A stretch of 44,225 nucleotides of DNA. It comes from Massilia yuzhufengensis (GTDB taxonomy: Bacteria > Pseudomonadota > Gammaproteobacteria > Burkholderiales > Burkholderiaceae_D). Within the stretch, counting starts at the first letter, position 1. Each line of letters starts with the position of its first letter. The position numbers and the translations under genes were made by a program. Of the stretch, positions 8,344 through 16,462 are shown one piece after another. The notes beneath the pieces were generated by a model that searched no databases, had not been told where the DNA came from, and worked only from the letters and a program-made list of their open reading frames with translations. The stretch lies in assembly GCF_900112225.1 (NCBI RefSeq), contig NZ_FOLD01000041.1, positions 1 to 44,225 on the forward strand. Direction: 5' to 3'.

Positions 8344-9882
8344 TCAGCAGTCGATGCGCAGGGCCGTCAACAGCGGAAGCAGTTGTTCGTCCATCGATTT
8401 GACGATGCGAATGCCCTCGGCGAGCGCTGCCTCGCGCAGATCGAGCGCTTTTCCGTCCTTGACCAGATTCTGGCCCGCGGCTGTCAGAGCGTCGACGATG
8501 AAGCGCGCTGCGTCTTCGGTGTTGGCCGCGCCGTTAGCCCGGGCCAGCAGGTAGAGACGGTCTACCCGTCCCAACGAGAGTCCACCTCCCGTGACAGGCG
8601 ACGCCAGCACCGACACGGTGTCGGTATGGCGTGCCTGCTCGCACAGCTTCCGATTGAGGCGGCGGGTGGTCGGGTGCGCAGCGTCGATGAGTGCCGCGTC
8701 CTGCACCGGCTCCAGGACACCTTTGCCAATCAGGATCACGATGGCCTGCAGCACCGCGCCCGCCGCAATTCCCTCGCTTTTCATCTCTTCCTGCAGTTCG
8801 CCCAGAGAGAAAGGCTGGAAGCCCGCCAAACGCGCGAGGATCGGCCGGTAGACGTTCTCCTGCATGTTGGCTTCGCCGAGCGCGCCGCTCACCGCCAATG
8901 TAATCCGGTCGGGGGCGCGCACCAGCACGAAACGCTGGCGGCGCAGTTGCTCTTGCTGCTCGAGCGGGGCCAACTGTCGCGCCCCCCGCACCCAATAATC
9001 CTTGCGGAACTGTTGATTGACCATGAAATCGCGCACAGTCTCTCGGAACATCCGATCCTGCAACTCCTTCAGCATCTGCTGCTGATCGGCATTGAAGTTA
9101 ATCGAATCGACGTGGTCCAGATAACTTGCCGAAGTCGCGTAGGTCAGTTTTGCGGCATCCAGCCACTCGGCCATTTTGGCGAACGACATCGGCACCCAAT
9201 GGCGATTGAAGTATTCGTGAGCAACGTATTGGCGGTCCTGCTTGCCGATCGCTTCCAGTCGCTTTGCAACGCCCGGGTTGGCGCGTCCATAGGCAGCGCC
9301 CCCGGCAAGCAGGCGGCTGGCGAAATCGAGGGCGGCATCAATACGCGGCACGATGCCGGAACCCTGCGCCCCCATCACTTGCGCATGTTCTGCCAGCAGG
9401 TCGCGCAGCGGCGCCATTGCCGCCCAGCCCGGCTGGGTGTTGTAACTGATGTAGACCACCCCCCCGACCTTGAGCTTGCGGCGGATGAAATCGATGATGA
9501 CCTGGCGATTGGCGTCGTTAATCCAGCTCCAGATGCCGTGCAGGCAAATGAAATCGAACTCTGGCAGGTCACTGCGATTGGCGAAATCCTCGAAGGCTTC
9601 GTCGTACAGTCGCGCGTGGGCGCCGGAAGCAGCCGCCAACTCCTGCGCGTAGCCGGCCTGGGCTGGGTTGAAATCGGTGCCATACCACTGCGTCACCGAA
9701 GCGGCGGCATGGACATTGGTGCTAACCCCCTGGCCGAACCCGAGCTCACACGCGGTGCCGACCTCGGGAAAAACGTGGCCCGCCATCAGGAAGGCGAGTT
9801 TCAGGCGCTGCGGATTCAGCTCCGCATAATAACCGTGGGTGTACACGATGTCCGCCACGTAACCGCCAGTCCAATCCGACAT
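8344..9882 (-). CDS. SAM-dependent methyltransferase with PKMT-type regulatory domain
   Basis: 512 residues. An N-terminal class I Rossmann domain (about 25-215) has the SAM motif ACELGFGQG (44-52) and FDFICLHGIWSWI. It is followed by the predicted methyltransferase regulatory domain (about 215-310, VAHEYFNRHWVPMSF), then a long C-terminal region. This domain order is known from family knowledge in the rickettsial protein lysine methyltransferases that modify OmpB. The start is ATG 9882, since GAGGAGGCGG precedes it; the in-frame extension to 10023 would run through a terminator. The gene sits between the large surface protein and its exporter, so methylation of a surface protein is a reasonable inference. 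Proteins of this family also occur beside glycan genes, so another substrate is possible. Confidence 0.85.
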   Translation of the reverse strand: MSDWTGGYVADIVYTHGYYAELNPQRLKLAFLMAGHVFPEVGTACELGFGQGVSTNVHAAASVTQWYGTDFNPAQAGYAQELAAASGAHARLYDEAFEDFANRSDLPEFDFICLHGIWSWINDANRQVIIDFIRRKLKVGGVVYISYNTQPGWAAMAPLRDLLAEHAQVMGAQGSGIVPRIDAALDFASRLLAGGAAYGRANPGVAKRLEAIGKQDRQYVAHEYFNRHWVPMSFAKMAEWLDAAKLTYATSASYLDHVDSINFNADQQQMLKELQDRMFRETVRDFMVNQQFRKDYWVRGARQLAPLEQQEQLRRQRFVLVRAPDRITLAVSGALGEANMQENVYRPILARLAGFQPFSLGELQEEMKSEGIAAGAVLQAIVILIGKGVLEPVQDAALIDAAHPTTRRLNRKLCEQARHTDTVSVLASPVTGGGLSLGRVDRLYLLARANGAANTEDAARFIVDALTAAGQNLVKDGKALDLREAALAEGIRIVKSMDEQLLPLLTALRIDC

Positions 9883-9969
9883 GCCGCCTCCTCGAAAATG
9901 ATGAATGCGACATGGTACCAGCATGGATTGACCAGATTGACGGAAATCTAGCGGCAAGAACACGAAAAT

Positions 9970-10003
9970 AAAAAAACCCCGGCGCCGAAACGCCGGGGTT
10001 TTT
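9970..10003 (-). terminator. Intrinsic terminator after the large surface-protein gene
   Basis: CCCCGGCG (9977-9984) and CGCCGGGG (9991-9998) form an 8-bp GC stem with loop CCGAAA. It is flanked by an A-run on the left and a T-run on the right. On the minus strand it reads stem then TTTTTTT, a textbook intrinsic terminator 50 bp after the surface-protein stop; it would also work in the plus direction. Confidence 0.9.
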
Positions 10004-10052
10004 GCAGCTTCTCGCAAGCCCATCCTTGCGGATAGGCCTGTCTCCGGGAAGA

Positions 10053-13000
10053 TTAGATCAGGCCGACAGTGCCGTACTGTGCGTTGAACGACGCGTTGGA
10101 CAGGTCAACGGTGCCGGTCAGCTTGACGATCATGTCGTGACCGTTTTCGAAAGTGGTGCCGTTGCCAAGACCGGTCATCGCATCCATGACGATGTAGGTG
10201 TCGCCGTTGAACTGGAACCATGCCAGGTCATTGCCACCGATGCTGTTGATCGCGGCGTTAGCGTAATCCTGGAACACGGCGGTCGCGCCCAGGGTCACAC
10301 GTGCTGCTGCGAAGCTGTCTGCGCCAGCGAACTGGATCAGGTCAGCACTGGTGAAGTCGGTGATCGTCGCGTAGCTATTGACGTTCAGCGAAGGCGCACC
10401 GACGCGGAACAGGTCAGCACCTGCACCACCGGTCAGGGTAGCCATGCCTTGCGCCGACACCAAGATGTCGTTGCCGGCGCCACCGATCAGCACGTCCGAA
10501 GCAGCAACCACTGCCTGGTTCGAGGTGGTGGTGGTGAACGAGCTGGTCAACGAGGTCGTCTTGTCGACAACGCTCAGCGACAGGCCGGTGACCGGCACGT
10601 TGCCCAGTGCGTCGGTGACGGTCAGGGTGTTGGTACCAGCAACGTAGCTTGCGTCGAAGCCGGCCAGGGCATCAGCGGCGGCTGCGACTGCGGCCATCGT
10701 GGTGTCCAGATCGGTGTTGAACGCGATGTCGGCGGTGCTCACGCTACCGTTAGCATTGGTGATGTTGACACGGATGGTGTCGCCAGCGCCCAGTGCTGCA
10801 GTTTCGGTGATGACCAGGGTATCAGCATCGGCCACGAAGTTCACGGCGCCTTCGGCGGTGACGCCGGTAGCGGTGGTCGGGGTCGTGCCGTTCACACCAG
10901 CAACAGCGGTGATGACCACTGGAGCATTCGTACCGGTGACGGTGATAACACCAGCAGTTGCGGTTGCATCCAGGCTGGCTTCAGCGTTGATCTGGCCTGC
11001 CAAGGCAGCCACGGTCGCTGCGAAGTCGGTGACGAAGGTTTGGGTGAATGCCTTGCCGTTCACGGTCACGGTCAGGGCATCGTCGCCGTCCAGTGCGCCG
11101 GCAGCAGCGCCGTCGGTGAAGGTGATGGTGTCCACGTCGGCGACGTAGTTCACGTTGCCTTCAGCGTATGCACCGGTCACGTTTGCCGCGGTATATGCAG
11201 ACGTGAACGAGGTGTTGGCGCTGAACGCGGTACCTGCGTTTTCAGCCGTGATGGTGATCACGCCGTTGACGGCGGTAGCGTTCACACCTGCAGGAACACT
11301 GTTGTTGATCTGGAGAGCCAGAGCAGCGATGGTGGCGTTGAAGTCACCCGTGAAGTTCTGGGTGAAGTCCTGGCCGGCCACGGTTGCCTTGATCTGGTCG
11401 TTAGCAGCGATACCAGCAGTGCCAGCGCCGTTGGTAAAGGTCAGGGTGCTGACCTGCGCGATGTTGCCGCCGCCCTGAGCCGAAGCGGTCAGGATGTCGT
11501 TGCCCGAACCACCGGTGATGGTGGTGGCGGTGTTACCAGCAGCCTGGACCGTCAGAGCGGCGGTCATTGCCGAACCGTCGATCGAAGCAACGTTGATGTT
11601 GCCGGTGTTGGTCAGGTTCAGCGCGGTGTTGCCGGTGACAACGATTGCCTTGGCCTTGGTCGCAGCCAGGGTCAGGTTCTGGGTGTCTGGCGAGAAGTTA
11701 GTTGGCGATTCGGTCAGGCCATCGGCGGTCGTGATGTTGATGGTCTCAACTTCAGCGATGGTGACGGTGCCGTTCGAATCATTGTTACCATCGACCGCGT
11801 TGACAGCGGTGATGATGATGTTTGCCACGTCAGCGGTGCTGTCAGCTGCGCCCTTGATCTTCAGGGTGGTAGCAACGTTGGTGTTGTCGCTCAGGCGCAG
11901 GGTAGCACCCGAGGTCAGGCCGTCGATGGTGATCGAGCCGCCGACCACAGCATTCACGCCGATGTCGTTGAACGCGCCCAGGACGTCAGCTTCGACTTCT
12001 TGGGTGCCGGTTGCGCCGCGCAGGTACAGACGTTCGAAGCCGGTGACCTTGCCAGCGAAGGTAGTGCCCTGCGATGCAGTGACAGCGTCGGCAGCCAGCA
12101 TGCCCAGAATGTCGGTGCCGTCGCCAGCAGCGATCGAACCTTCGGTTGCGATTGCGGTGGTTCCGTCAGCCAGGTTGACGCGGTCGTTGCCAGCGCCCAA
12201 GGTGATGGCTTTGGTGACCGAGGTGGTGCTCAGGGTCACGGTGTCAACGCCTGCACCGCCGGTGTAGGTTGCTTTCGAACCGTCGATGGTGGTGGTCACG
12301 GTGCCGGTGGTACCGGTGGTGTTGACCGAAGTGATCGAAGCAGCCGAGCCCGACAGCGACAGGCCAGCGGTTTCGGTGACGACGATGGTCTTCACGCCCG
12401 ACAGGCCAGCGCCAGCGGTCAGGGTGCCGGTGCCCGAAACGTTCAGGGTTTCGGTAGCAGCTGCGGTGATCGTAGCGCGGTTTGCACCGGTGCTCTTCAC
12501 GTTCAGGGTGGTCGGAGCAGCGGTGAAACCGATTGCTGCGGTGCCGCCGGTCGATGCCACGCCGCTCAGGTTGAGCGCCAGGGTAGCAGCGGTGTCAGCG
12601 ACATTGATGCCTGCGCCGCTAGCAGCGTTCGACAGGTTCAGGGTGTCCAGCACTGCGCCACCGATGATCGACGAGCCGTTAGCGTATGCATCGATGCTGA
12701 TGGTCTTGATCGAGCCAGCTGCATCGTTCACGGTCACGACACCGGTGTTGACACCCAGGCGTGCAACTTGGCCGTCTTCGTCCACGCCTTGCACGGTGGT
12801 CGGGGTTGGCAGGGTTGCGGTGCCGCCGACGGTCAGGTCGGTAGCCACGCCGCCGAAGCGTGCGGTGAACGTCACGCTATCGCCATTAGCTGCGGCCGAA
12901 TTCCAGCCGTTCAGGGCGCCGGTGTAGGTGCCGTTCAGTGCCAGGCCCGAGCCTTGGGTGTCGCCAGCAACAGGAACGGTGCCGCGAACCAGGTTCGAGA

Positions 13001-14402
13001 ATGCCGAAGCGACTTCAGCTGCGGTCAGGTTCTTCGAAGCGGTGAAGGTCAGGCCGCCAACGCTCACGGTCTGGCCACCGGTCACTGCCGAGAACTTCAG
13101 GGTGGTGGTTTCTTGCACTTCAGCAACATCAGCAATGCCTTCGCGAGCCGAGATGGTCGCGGTCTGCTTGACGTTCACGGTGGTGGTCGACGCTTCGCCA
13201 GTCACGGTGACCGCACCCAGGTTGTAGGTGGTAGCAGCGCCAACGCCGGTTGGGGCAGCCGAGGTTGCGGTCTGGGTCACGTTGACGGTGGTGCCGCCCT
13301 TAACGTTGATGTCGCCCAGGGTCAGGCCGGAGCCGAGAACGGCAGCTTTGCCGATCGATTCCACGCTCACGACGCCTTTAGCCGCGGTAACCAGACCGAC
13401 GTTGATGTCTTGTGCGGTCGAAGCGACGTCGGTCATCTTGACGACGACATCTTTACCGCCGTTGACAGCGGTAACAGCAGCGCCGTTGGCTTTCAAGGTG
13501 GCGTTGATGTTGGTGGTGCCAGCAGCAGCGACGTTGACGTTGCCGCTTGCTTCGGTGATGTTGAACTGCTCGACGCCGGTCCATGCGCTGATGTCAGCGG
13601 TCACGGTGCTGGCAGCGCGCACGGTCACGACTTCCACGTTCGATACCGAGATCGATGGCGCAGCAGTCATCGCGGTCAGCGCGGTGATGGCCAGGGTATC
13701 GGCGCCGGTGCCACCGTTGATGCTGTCAAGTGCGGTCAGGGTGGTTGCTGGGCTGGTCGCGCTGGTTGCATCGATCAGGCCGTTGAAGGTGTCGTTGCCA
13801 GCGGTGCCGGTCAGGGTGTCGACGCCGGTGGTCAGGGCCACGGTGGTGCCGGTGGTCGACAGGCCGATTTGAGCGACATTGTTAACGGTGGTCGACAGCG
13901 CTGCAGGAGCGATGGCGGCTGCCAGCGATGCATCGGTGCTGACGGTCGACAGCCAGATTTTGGCAGCTTCGTTAGCCTTGGCGCCGTCGTAGCCCAGGAT
14001 TTCCGAGGTGGTGTCCAGCGATGCCGAGAACGCGGTTGCAGCAGCAACTTTGTTCTTGTATGCGACTGCGTCAGCGTTCTGAGCAGCAGCGGCGATGGTG
14101 GTCACGGCGTTGTCGATGGTGACAGCGCGGTTGTTCAGTGCGTCGCCCCAGAACAGCAGAGCTGCCGGCTCGGCGTCACGGCCGAACAGGTTGTTGTAGA
14201 TGGTGTTGATGACTTGGAAGGCCGACTTACCTGCGTAAGTGTCCTTGTATTCTTGCGAGGCAGCAAAAGCAGCCGACACAGCCGAGGTGTTACCGTTTGC
14301 AGCGGTAACGATCTTTTCCCAGTATGCCAGACCGCCAAAGTCAGCTGGACGGTTGAAGTAAGCGACGTACAGCTTTTGCACTGCTTCGGTGTAGATACCC
14401 AT
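10053..14402 (-). CDS. Large DUF4214/RTX-like surface-layer protein
   Basis: 1449 residues, very rich in Ala, Thr, Gly, Val and Asn. No cysteine was seen, there are about 31 lysines by hand count, and there is no Sec signal. Residues 1-170 form a DUF4214 module (EAVQKLYVAYFNRPADFGGLAYW) shared with the small protein at 2652. Most of the rest is beta-strand repeat sequence with scattered RTX-like motifs (LTGTAGNDTFNG, GGSGNDIL, GGAGADLF). A block of three ~100-residue repeats lies at about residues 980-1295. The C-terminus (FNGDTYIVMDAMTG, then HDMIVKLTGTVDLS, ending GTVGLI) resembles the tails of RsaA/serralysin-type type I substrates. The ribosome-binding site TTAGGAG lies 6 nt from ATG 14402. 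The neighbouring T1SS very probably exports it. An S-layer role is inferred; an adhesin is the alternative. Confidence 0.85.
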   Translation of the reverse strand: MGIYTEAVQKLYVAYFNRPADFGGLAYWEKIVTAANGNTSAVSAAFAASQEYKDTYAGKSAFQVINTIYNNLFGRDAEPAALLFWGDALNNRAVTIDNAVTTIAAAAQNADAVAYKNKVAAATAFSASLDTTSEILGYDGAKANEAAKIWLSTVSTDASLAAAIAPAALSTTVNNVAQIGLSTTGTTVALTTGVDTLTGTAGNDTFNGLIDATSATSPATTLTALDSINGGTGADTLAITALTAMTAAPSISVSNVEVVTVRAASTVTADISAWTGVEQFNITEASGNVNVAAAGTTNINATLKANGAAVTAVNGGKDVVVKMTDVASTAQDINVGLVTAAKGVVSVESIGKAAVLGSGLTLGDINVKGGTTVNVTQTATSAAPTGVGAATTYNLGAVTVTGEASTTTVNVKQTATISAREGIADVAEVQETTTLKFSAVTGGQTVSVGGLTFTASKNLTAAEVASAFSNLVRGTVPVAGDTQGSGLALNGTYTGALNGWNSAAANGDSVTFTARFGGVATDLTVGGTATLPTPTTVQGVDEDGQVARLGVNTGVVTVNDAAGSIKTISIDAYANGSSIIGGAVLDTLNLSNAASGAGINVADTAATLALNLSGVASTGGTAAIGFTAAPTTLNVKSTGANRATITAAATETLNVSGTGTLTAGAGLSGVKTIVVTETAGLSLSGSAASITSVNTTGTTGTVTTTIDGSKATYTGGAGVDTVTLSTTSVTKAITLGAGNDRVNLADGTTAIATEGSIAAGDGTDILGMLAADAVTASQGTTFAGKVTGFERLYLRGATGTQEVEADVLGAFNDIGVNAVVGGSITIDGLTSGATLRLSDNTNVATTLKIKGAADSTADVANIIITAVNAVDGNNDSNGTVTIAEVETINITTADGLTESPTNFSPDTQNLTLAATKAKAIVVTGNTALNLTNTGNINVASIDGSAMTAALTVQAAGNTATTITGGSGNDILTASAQGGGNIAQVSTLTFTNGAGTAGIAANDQIKATVAGQDFTQNFTGDFNATIAALALQINNSVPAGVNATAVNGVITITAENAGTAFSANTSFTSAYTAANVTGAYAEGNVNYVADVDTITFTDGAAAGALDGDDALTVTVNGKAFTQTFVTDFAATVAALAGQINAEASLDATATAGVITVTGTNAPVVITAVAGVNGTTPTTATGVTAEGAVNFVADADTLVITETAALGAGDTIRVNITNANGSVSTADIAFNTDLDTTMAAVAAAADALAGFDASYVAGTNTLTVTDALGNVPVTGLSLSVVDKTTSLTSSFTTTTSNQAVVAASDVLIGGAGNDILVSAQGMATLTGGAGADLFRVGAPSLNVNSYATITDFTSADLIQFAGADSFAAARVTLGATAVFQDYANAAINSIGGNDLAWFQFNGDTYIVMDAMTGLGNGTTFENGHDMIVKLTGTVDLSNASFNAQYGTVGLI
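10520..11465 (-). repeat. Three ~100-residue repeats inside the surface protein
   Basis: Three consecutive units of about 300 bp encode the pattern D-x-TxxFTxG, GDxxxVxVNGxxFTQxF, DFxATxAALAxQIN, then xATxxxGVITITxxNA and a junction xAEGxVNxVADxDT. The first two are close in sequence; the third is more diverged (TLVITETAALGAGDTIRVNI). A looser fourth copy (about 12830-13110, GGLTFTASKNLTAAEVASAF) lies nearer the N-terminus. Coordinates are approximate. Confidence 0.7.
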
Positions 14403-14474
14403 GTATTGCTCCTAAGTTTCAGTAAGGTTTAAATTTGCAGCATCGCTATGGACTTCTGCAATCCAACGGGGCGA

Positions 14475-14518
14475 ATGATGACAGAGGGCAGTCAGGGCTT
14501 AGTGTGACGGTCATCACA
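14475..14518 (-). promoter_or_regulatory. CRP-type operator of the large surface-protein gene
   Basis: TGTGA-CGGTCA-TCACA at 14503-14518 is a perfect CRP core, extended by one base on each side (GTGTGA/TCACAC). The best -10 downstream on the minus strand is CATCAT (14480-14475, four of six matches), 22 bp from the box, consistent with class II activation. The -10 is weak, as expected for an activator-dependent promoter. The leader to ATG 14402 would be about 65 nt. Confidence 0.65.
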
Positions 14519-14786
14519 CCAAACAACAATTTTGTCCCAAAGTTGTAAAAATCCACGCGCCTTTTGTGGTCGGCCATTATCAGAGAAGCGCAAAGGTTGC
14601 GCAAGATCGTATTGTGATGCGCCAGCCATGGCATAAATCCTTTGGTGTCCAGCCCTCTACGCTTCTGAATATTTGTTTCATTTCCATGCAGAACGCATGA
14701 CGGAATTGACGATTCCAGCCATTGTCACTGCTGAGCTTGCCTTACAACTGGAAACAATTTGATGTGACGCCGGTGTGGCGTCCCAA

Positions 14787-14820
14787 TGAAAAAACCCCGG
14801 CTCGGCCGGGGTCTTCATTA
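14787..14820 (-). terminator. Intrinsic terminator of the FecR gene
   Basis: CCCCGG (14795-14800) pairs with CCGGGG (14806-14811) around CTCGG. Read on the minus strand it is followed by TTTTTTCATT. It lies 14-47 bp beyond the FecR-domain gene stop. Confidence 0.88.
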
Positions 14821-14833
14821 GAGGATAGACAAC

Positions 14834-16249
14834 TTATTTACTGGCGCCCCAGATGGTAATCCCATTGATGATGCGGTTATCGTCCAGGATGCGCTTATAT
14901 AGATAAGCCGCCTTGCCGCCATCTTCGTTGCCTAATACACCATTAACCGTCATGTTATTGGCTTGCGGCCGCGTGAACGTATCAATCAAGGAGTTAGCAA
15001 ACAGGCCATTTTTGGCGATGCTGCCGTCGGCCATCATATTAAATACTTCCTTGCCGTTCACCACGTCGAAACTGGTGACGAAGCTCGCCTTGCCGAAGTC
15101 CACCGCCAACAGGCCGTTCGTCACTGCGGCGGAGGTCACCACCGTGCCCTGATTGGCATTGGTGATCGTCGCCGCGCCATCCTTCAGGACAAAGCTGGCG
15201 CTGCCCCGCTCCGGCGCCACGTAGTCACGTCCGGCGGTGCGAATGATCGCGTACTCGCCGCCCAACAGCCGATCGGCTCCCTCGGGCGCCGTGCTGCTGA
15301 TGGTGACCGGCTGACCGGCCAGCGCCACCCAGCGGCCCCACTGGATCGTCCGTTCCGGCAGCTGCGGCACCGGCGGTACGGTCTCGACCGGCGGCACGAC
15401 CACCGGCACGTCCACCACCGGCACTTCGCTCACCGGCGGCGTAATCGGCGGCATCGTGATCGGGTCGGTCGGTGGCGTCGGTTGCGGTTGCGGCTGCGGC
15501 TGGGCCGGCTGCACCGGCGCCTGGCTCACCAGCTTGTCGAGCGTATCGCTCTTGCGCGCGTCGAGGATCGGCGCGGCGGTGCTGTTGCTGGCCTTGGCCA
15601 CCGGCTCGTCCGCACGCGGCGGCGACACCTGGTCCGGGCCGCTGCCGTTCGACTGCAGCAGTTGCGGCGCCGAAATGCCGCGCTTGACCTGCAGCAGCTG
15701 GCCGCGCTGGGTGGCGAACAGTTCGCGGCTGGCCGCGCCTTCGCACGGGCCGCCGCCTTCCGGACGGCAGGCGCCTTCGAATCCGCTCATCACCACGCCG
15801 CCGGTCAGGACCGCGACGCGCGAGGTTTCCTGGTCGGTGAACACGGTGAAGTCGGTACCGCGCACGCCGATCGCCGCCACCGGGGTATTGAAGCGGAAGT
15901 TCTGGCGCGCCTGCTTGACGGCGTCGCCCGACTTGCTGCGCGCCACGCCGCTGAGGAGTTCGAGCTTGATGCGGGTATTGGCCGGGTTCTTCGCGTCCAC
16001 ATGGTAGGCCACGATCCTGGCCCTGGTGTTCGGGCGCAGGATGAACAGGCCGTTGTCGATCGTCTTCACATAGAGGAAGCCATCCTTGCCGGTCGTCAAC
16101 AGCTCGCCTTCCTGCACAGGTGTGCCTTCGGCGCCGGCCTTGTCGGCGACCTGGGCCGAGCCTGCGGCAAAGATGACCTTGCCAGCCTCGGCCGCATAGG
16201 CCTGGGCAGCGAGCGCAAGTGAACTGAAGATGAGTATTTGACGCAACAT
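14834..16249 (-). CDS. Secreted FecR-domain protein with Pro/Gln linker
   Basis: 471 residues with a Sec signal peptide (MLRQILIFSSLALAAQAYA, cleavage near residue 20). Residues about 25-200 contain a FecR domain: VQEGELLTTGKDGFLYVKTIDNGLFILRPNTRARI, then FNTPVAAIGVRGTDFTVF. A low-complexity PQPQPTPP/PVVVPP linker (about 245-295) follows, then a C-terminal beta-rich domain (about 300-471) of unknown function. Unlike classical FecR it has no membrane helix to reach a sigma factor, so it is a periplasmic or surface sensor-like protein. AAGGGGAAAAC supplies the ribosome-binding site. It is divergent from the CHASE2 cyclase, a pairing seen elsewhere, which suggests one signalling module. A CRP-like box with a -10 at class II spacing precedes it. 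Confidence 0.85.
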   Translation of the reverse strand: MLRQILIFSSLALAAQAYAAEAGKVIFAAGSAQVADKAGAEGTPVQEGELLTTGKDGFLYVKTIDNGLFILRPNTRARIVAYHVDAKNPANTRIKLELLSGVARSKSGDAVKQARQNFRFNTPVAAIGVRGTDFTVFTDQETSRVAVLTGGVVMSGFEGACRPEGGGPCEGAASRELFATQRGQLLQVKRGISAPQLLQSNGSGPDQVSPPRADEPVAKASNSTAAPILDARKSDTLDKLVSQAPVQPAQPQPQPQPTPPTDPITMPPITPPVSEVPVVDVPVVVPPVETVPPVPQLPERTIQWGRWVALAGQPVTISSTAPEGADRLLGGEYAIIRTAGRDYVAPERGSASFVLKDGAATITNANQGTVVTSAAVTNGLLAVDFGKASFVTSFDVVNGKEVFNMMADGSIAKNGLFANSLIDTFTRPQANNMTVNGVLGNEDGGKAAYLYKRILDDNRIINGITIWGASK

Positions 16250-16269
16250 GGTTTTCCCCTTTTCGCGCT

Positions 16270-16311
16270 ATTATCCGGGCCGCGCTCAGCCTTTCGGTGA
16301 CGACCGTCACA
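16270..16311 (-). promoter_or_regulatory. CRP-type operator and -10 of the FecR gene
   Basis: GGTGA-CGACCG-TCACA at 16296-16311 differs from the CRP core by one base; the TCACATTTT arm is perfect. On the minus strand GATAAT (16275-16270) follows after 20 bp, so the box centre lies about 40 bp upstream of the predicted start near 16263. The leader would be only about 13 nt, just enough for AAGGGG. The box also lies upstream of the divergent cyclase gene. Confidence 0.65.
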
Positions 16312-16360
16312 TTTTAGAGCAAACTCATGCGTTACCCGCCCTGCTTACAATTTGTAGCAC

Positions 16361-16392
16361 TTGCCCGCAGAGCAACTTCCTCAGGTTATACT
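16361..16392 (+). promoter_or_regulatory. Possible promoter of the CHASE2 cyclase gene
   Basis: TATACT (16387-16392, five of six consensus bases) is a candidate -10. TTGCCC (16361-16366) would be the -35 at an over-long 20-bp spacing. The CRP-like box lies about 95 bp upstream of the implied start site. Confidence 0.35.
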
Positions 16393-16462
16393 TGTCGTTT
16401 CTCCCCATTAATATCCGTTTTTTAAACGCTCCTACTCCGGCGTGGCCGCTACCCCTTCCACA

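Larger units (their letters stand above)
14403..14833. other. Upstream region of the large surface-protein gene
   Basis: 431 bp with no convincing gene. From right to left it holds the FecR terminator (14787-14820), a small hairpin GACGCC-N5-GGCGTC (14766-14782), an AT-rich stretch (about 14520-14560), the CRP box (14503-14518), and the leader with TTAGGAG. Confidence 0.6.

Noticed and set aside
10002..14432. A 1476-codon open frame on the plus strand opposite the surface protein
   Set aside because: It is the mirror of the low-complexity Ala/Thr/Val codons of the surface-protein gene. It has no domain, runs over a terminator and lacks a ribosome-binding site.
14446..14634. Small minus-strand open frame in the surface-protein promoter region
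   Set aside because: It spans the CRP box and has no ribosome-binding site or recognisable motif.
14763..14782. Additional TGTGA half-site near the FecR terminator
   Set aside because: The second half reads TGTGG instead of TCACA; it is better explained as a small GACGCC/GGCGTC hairpin.
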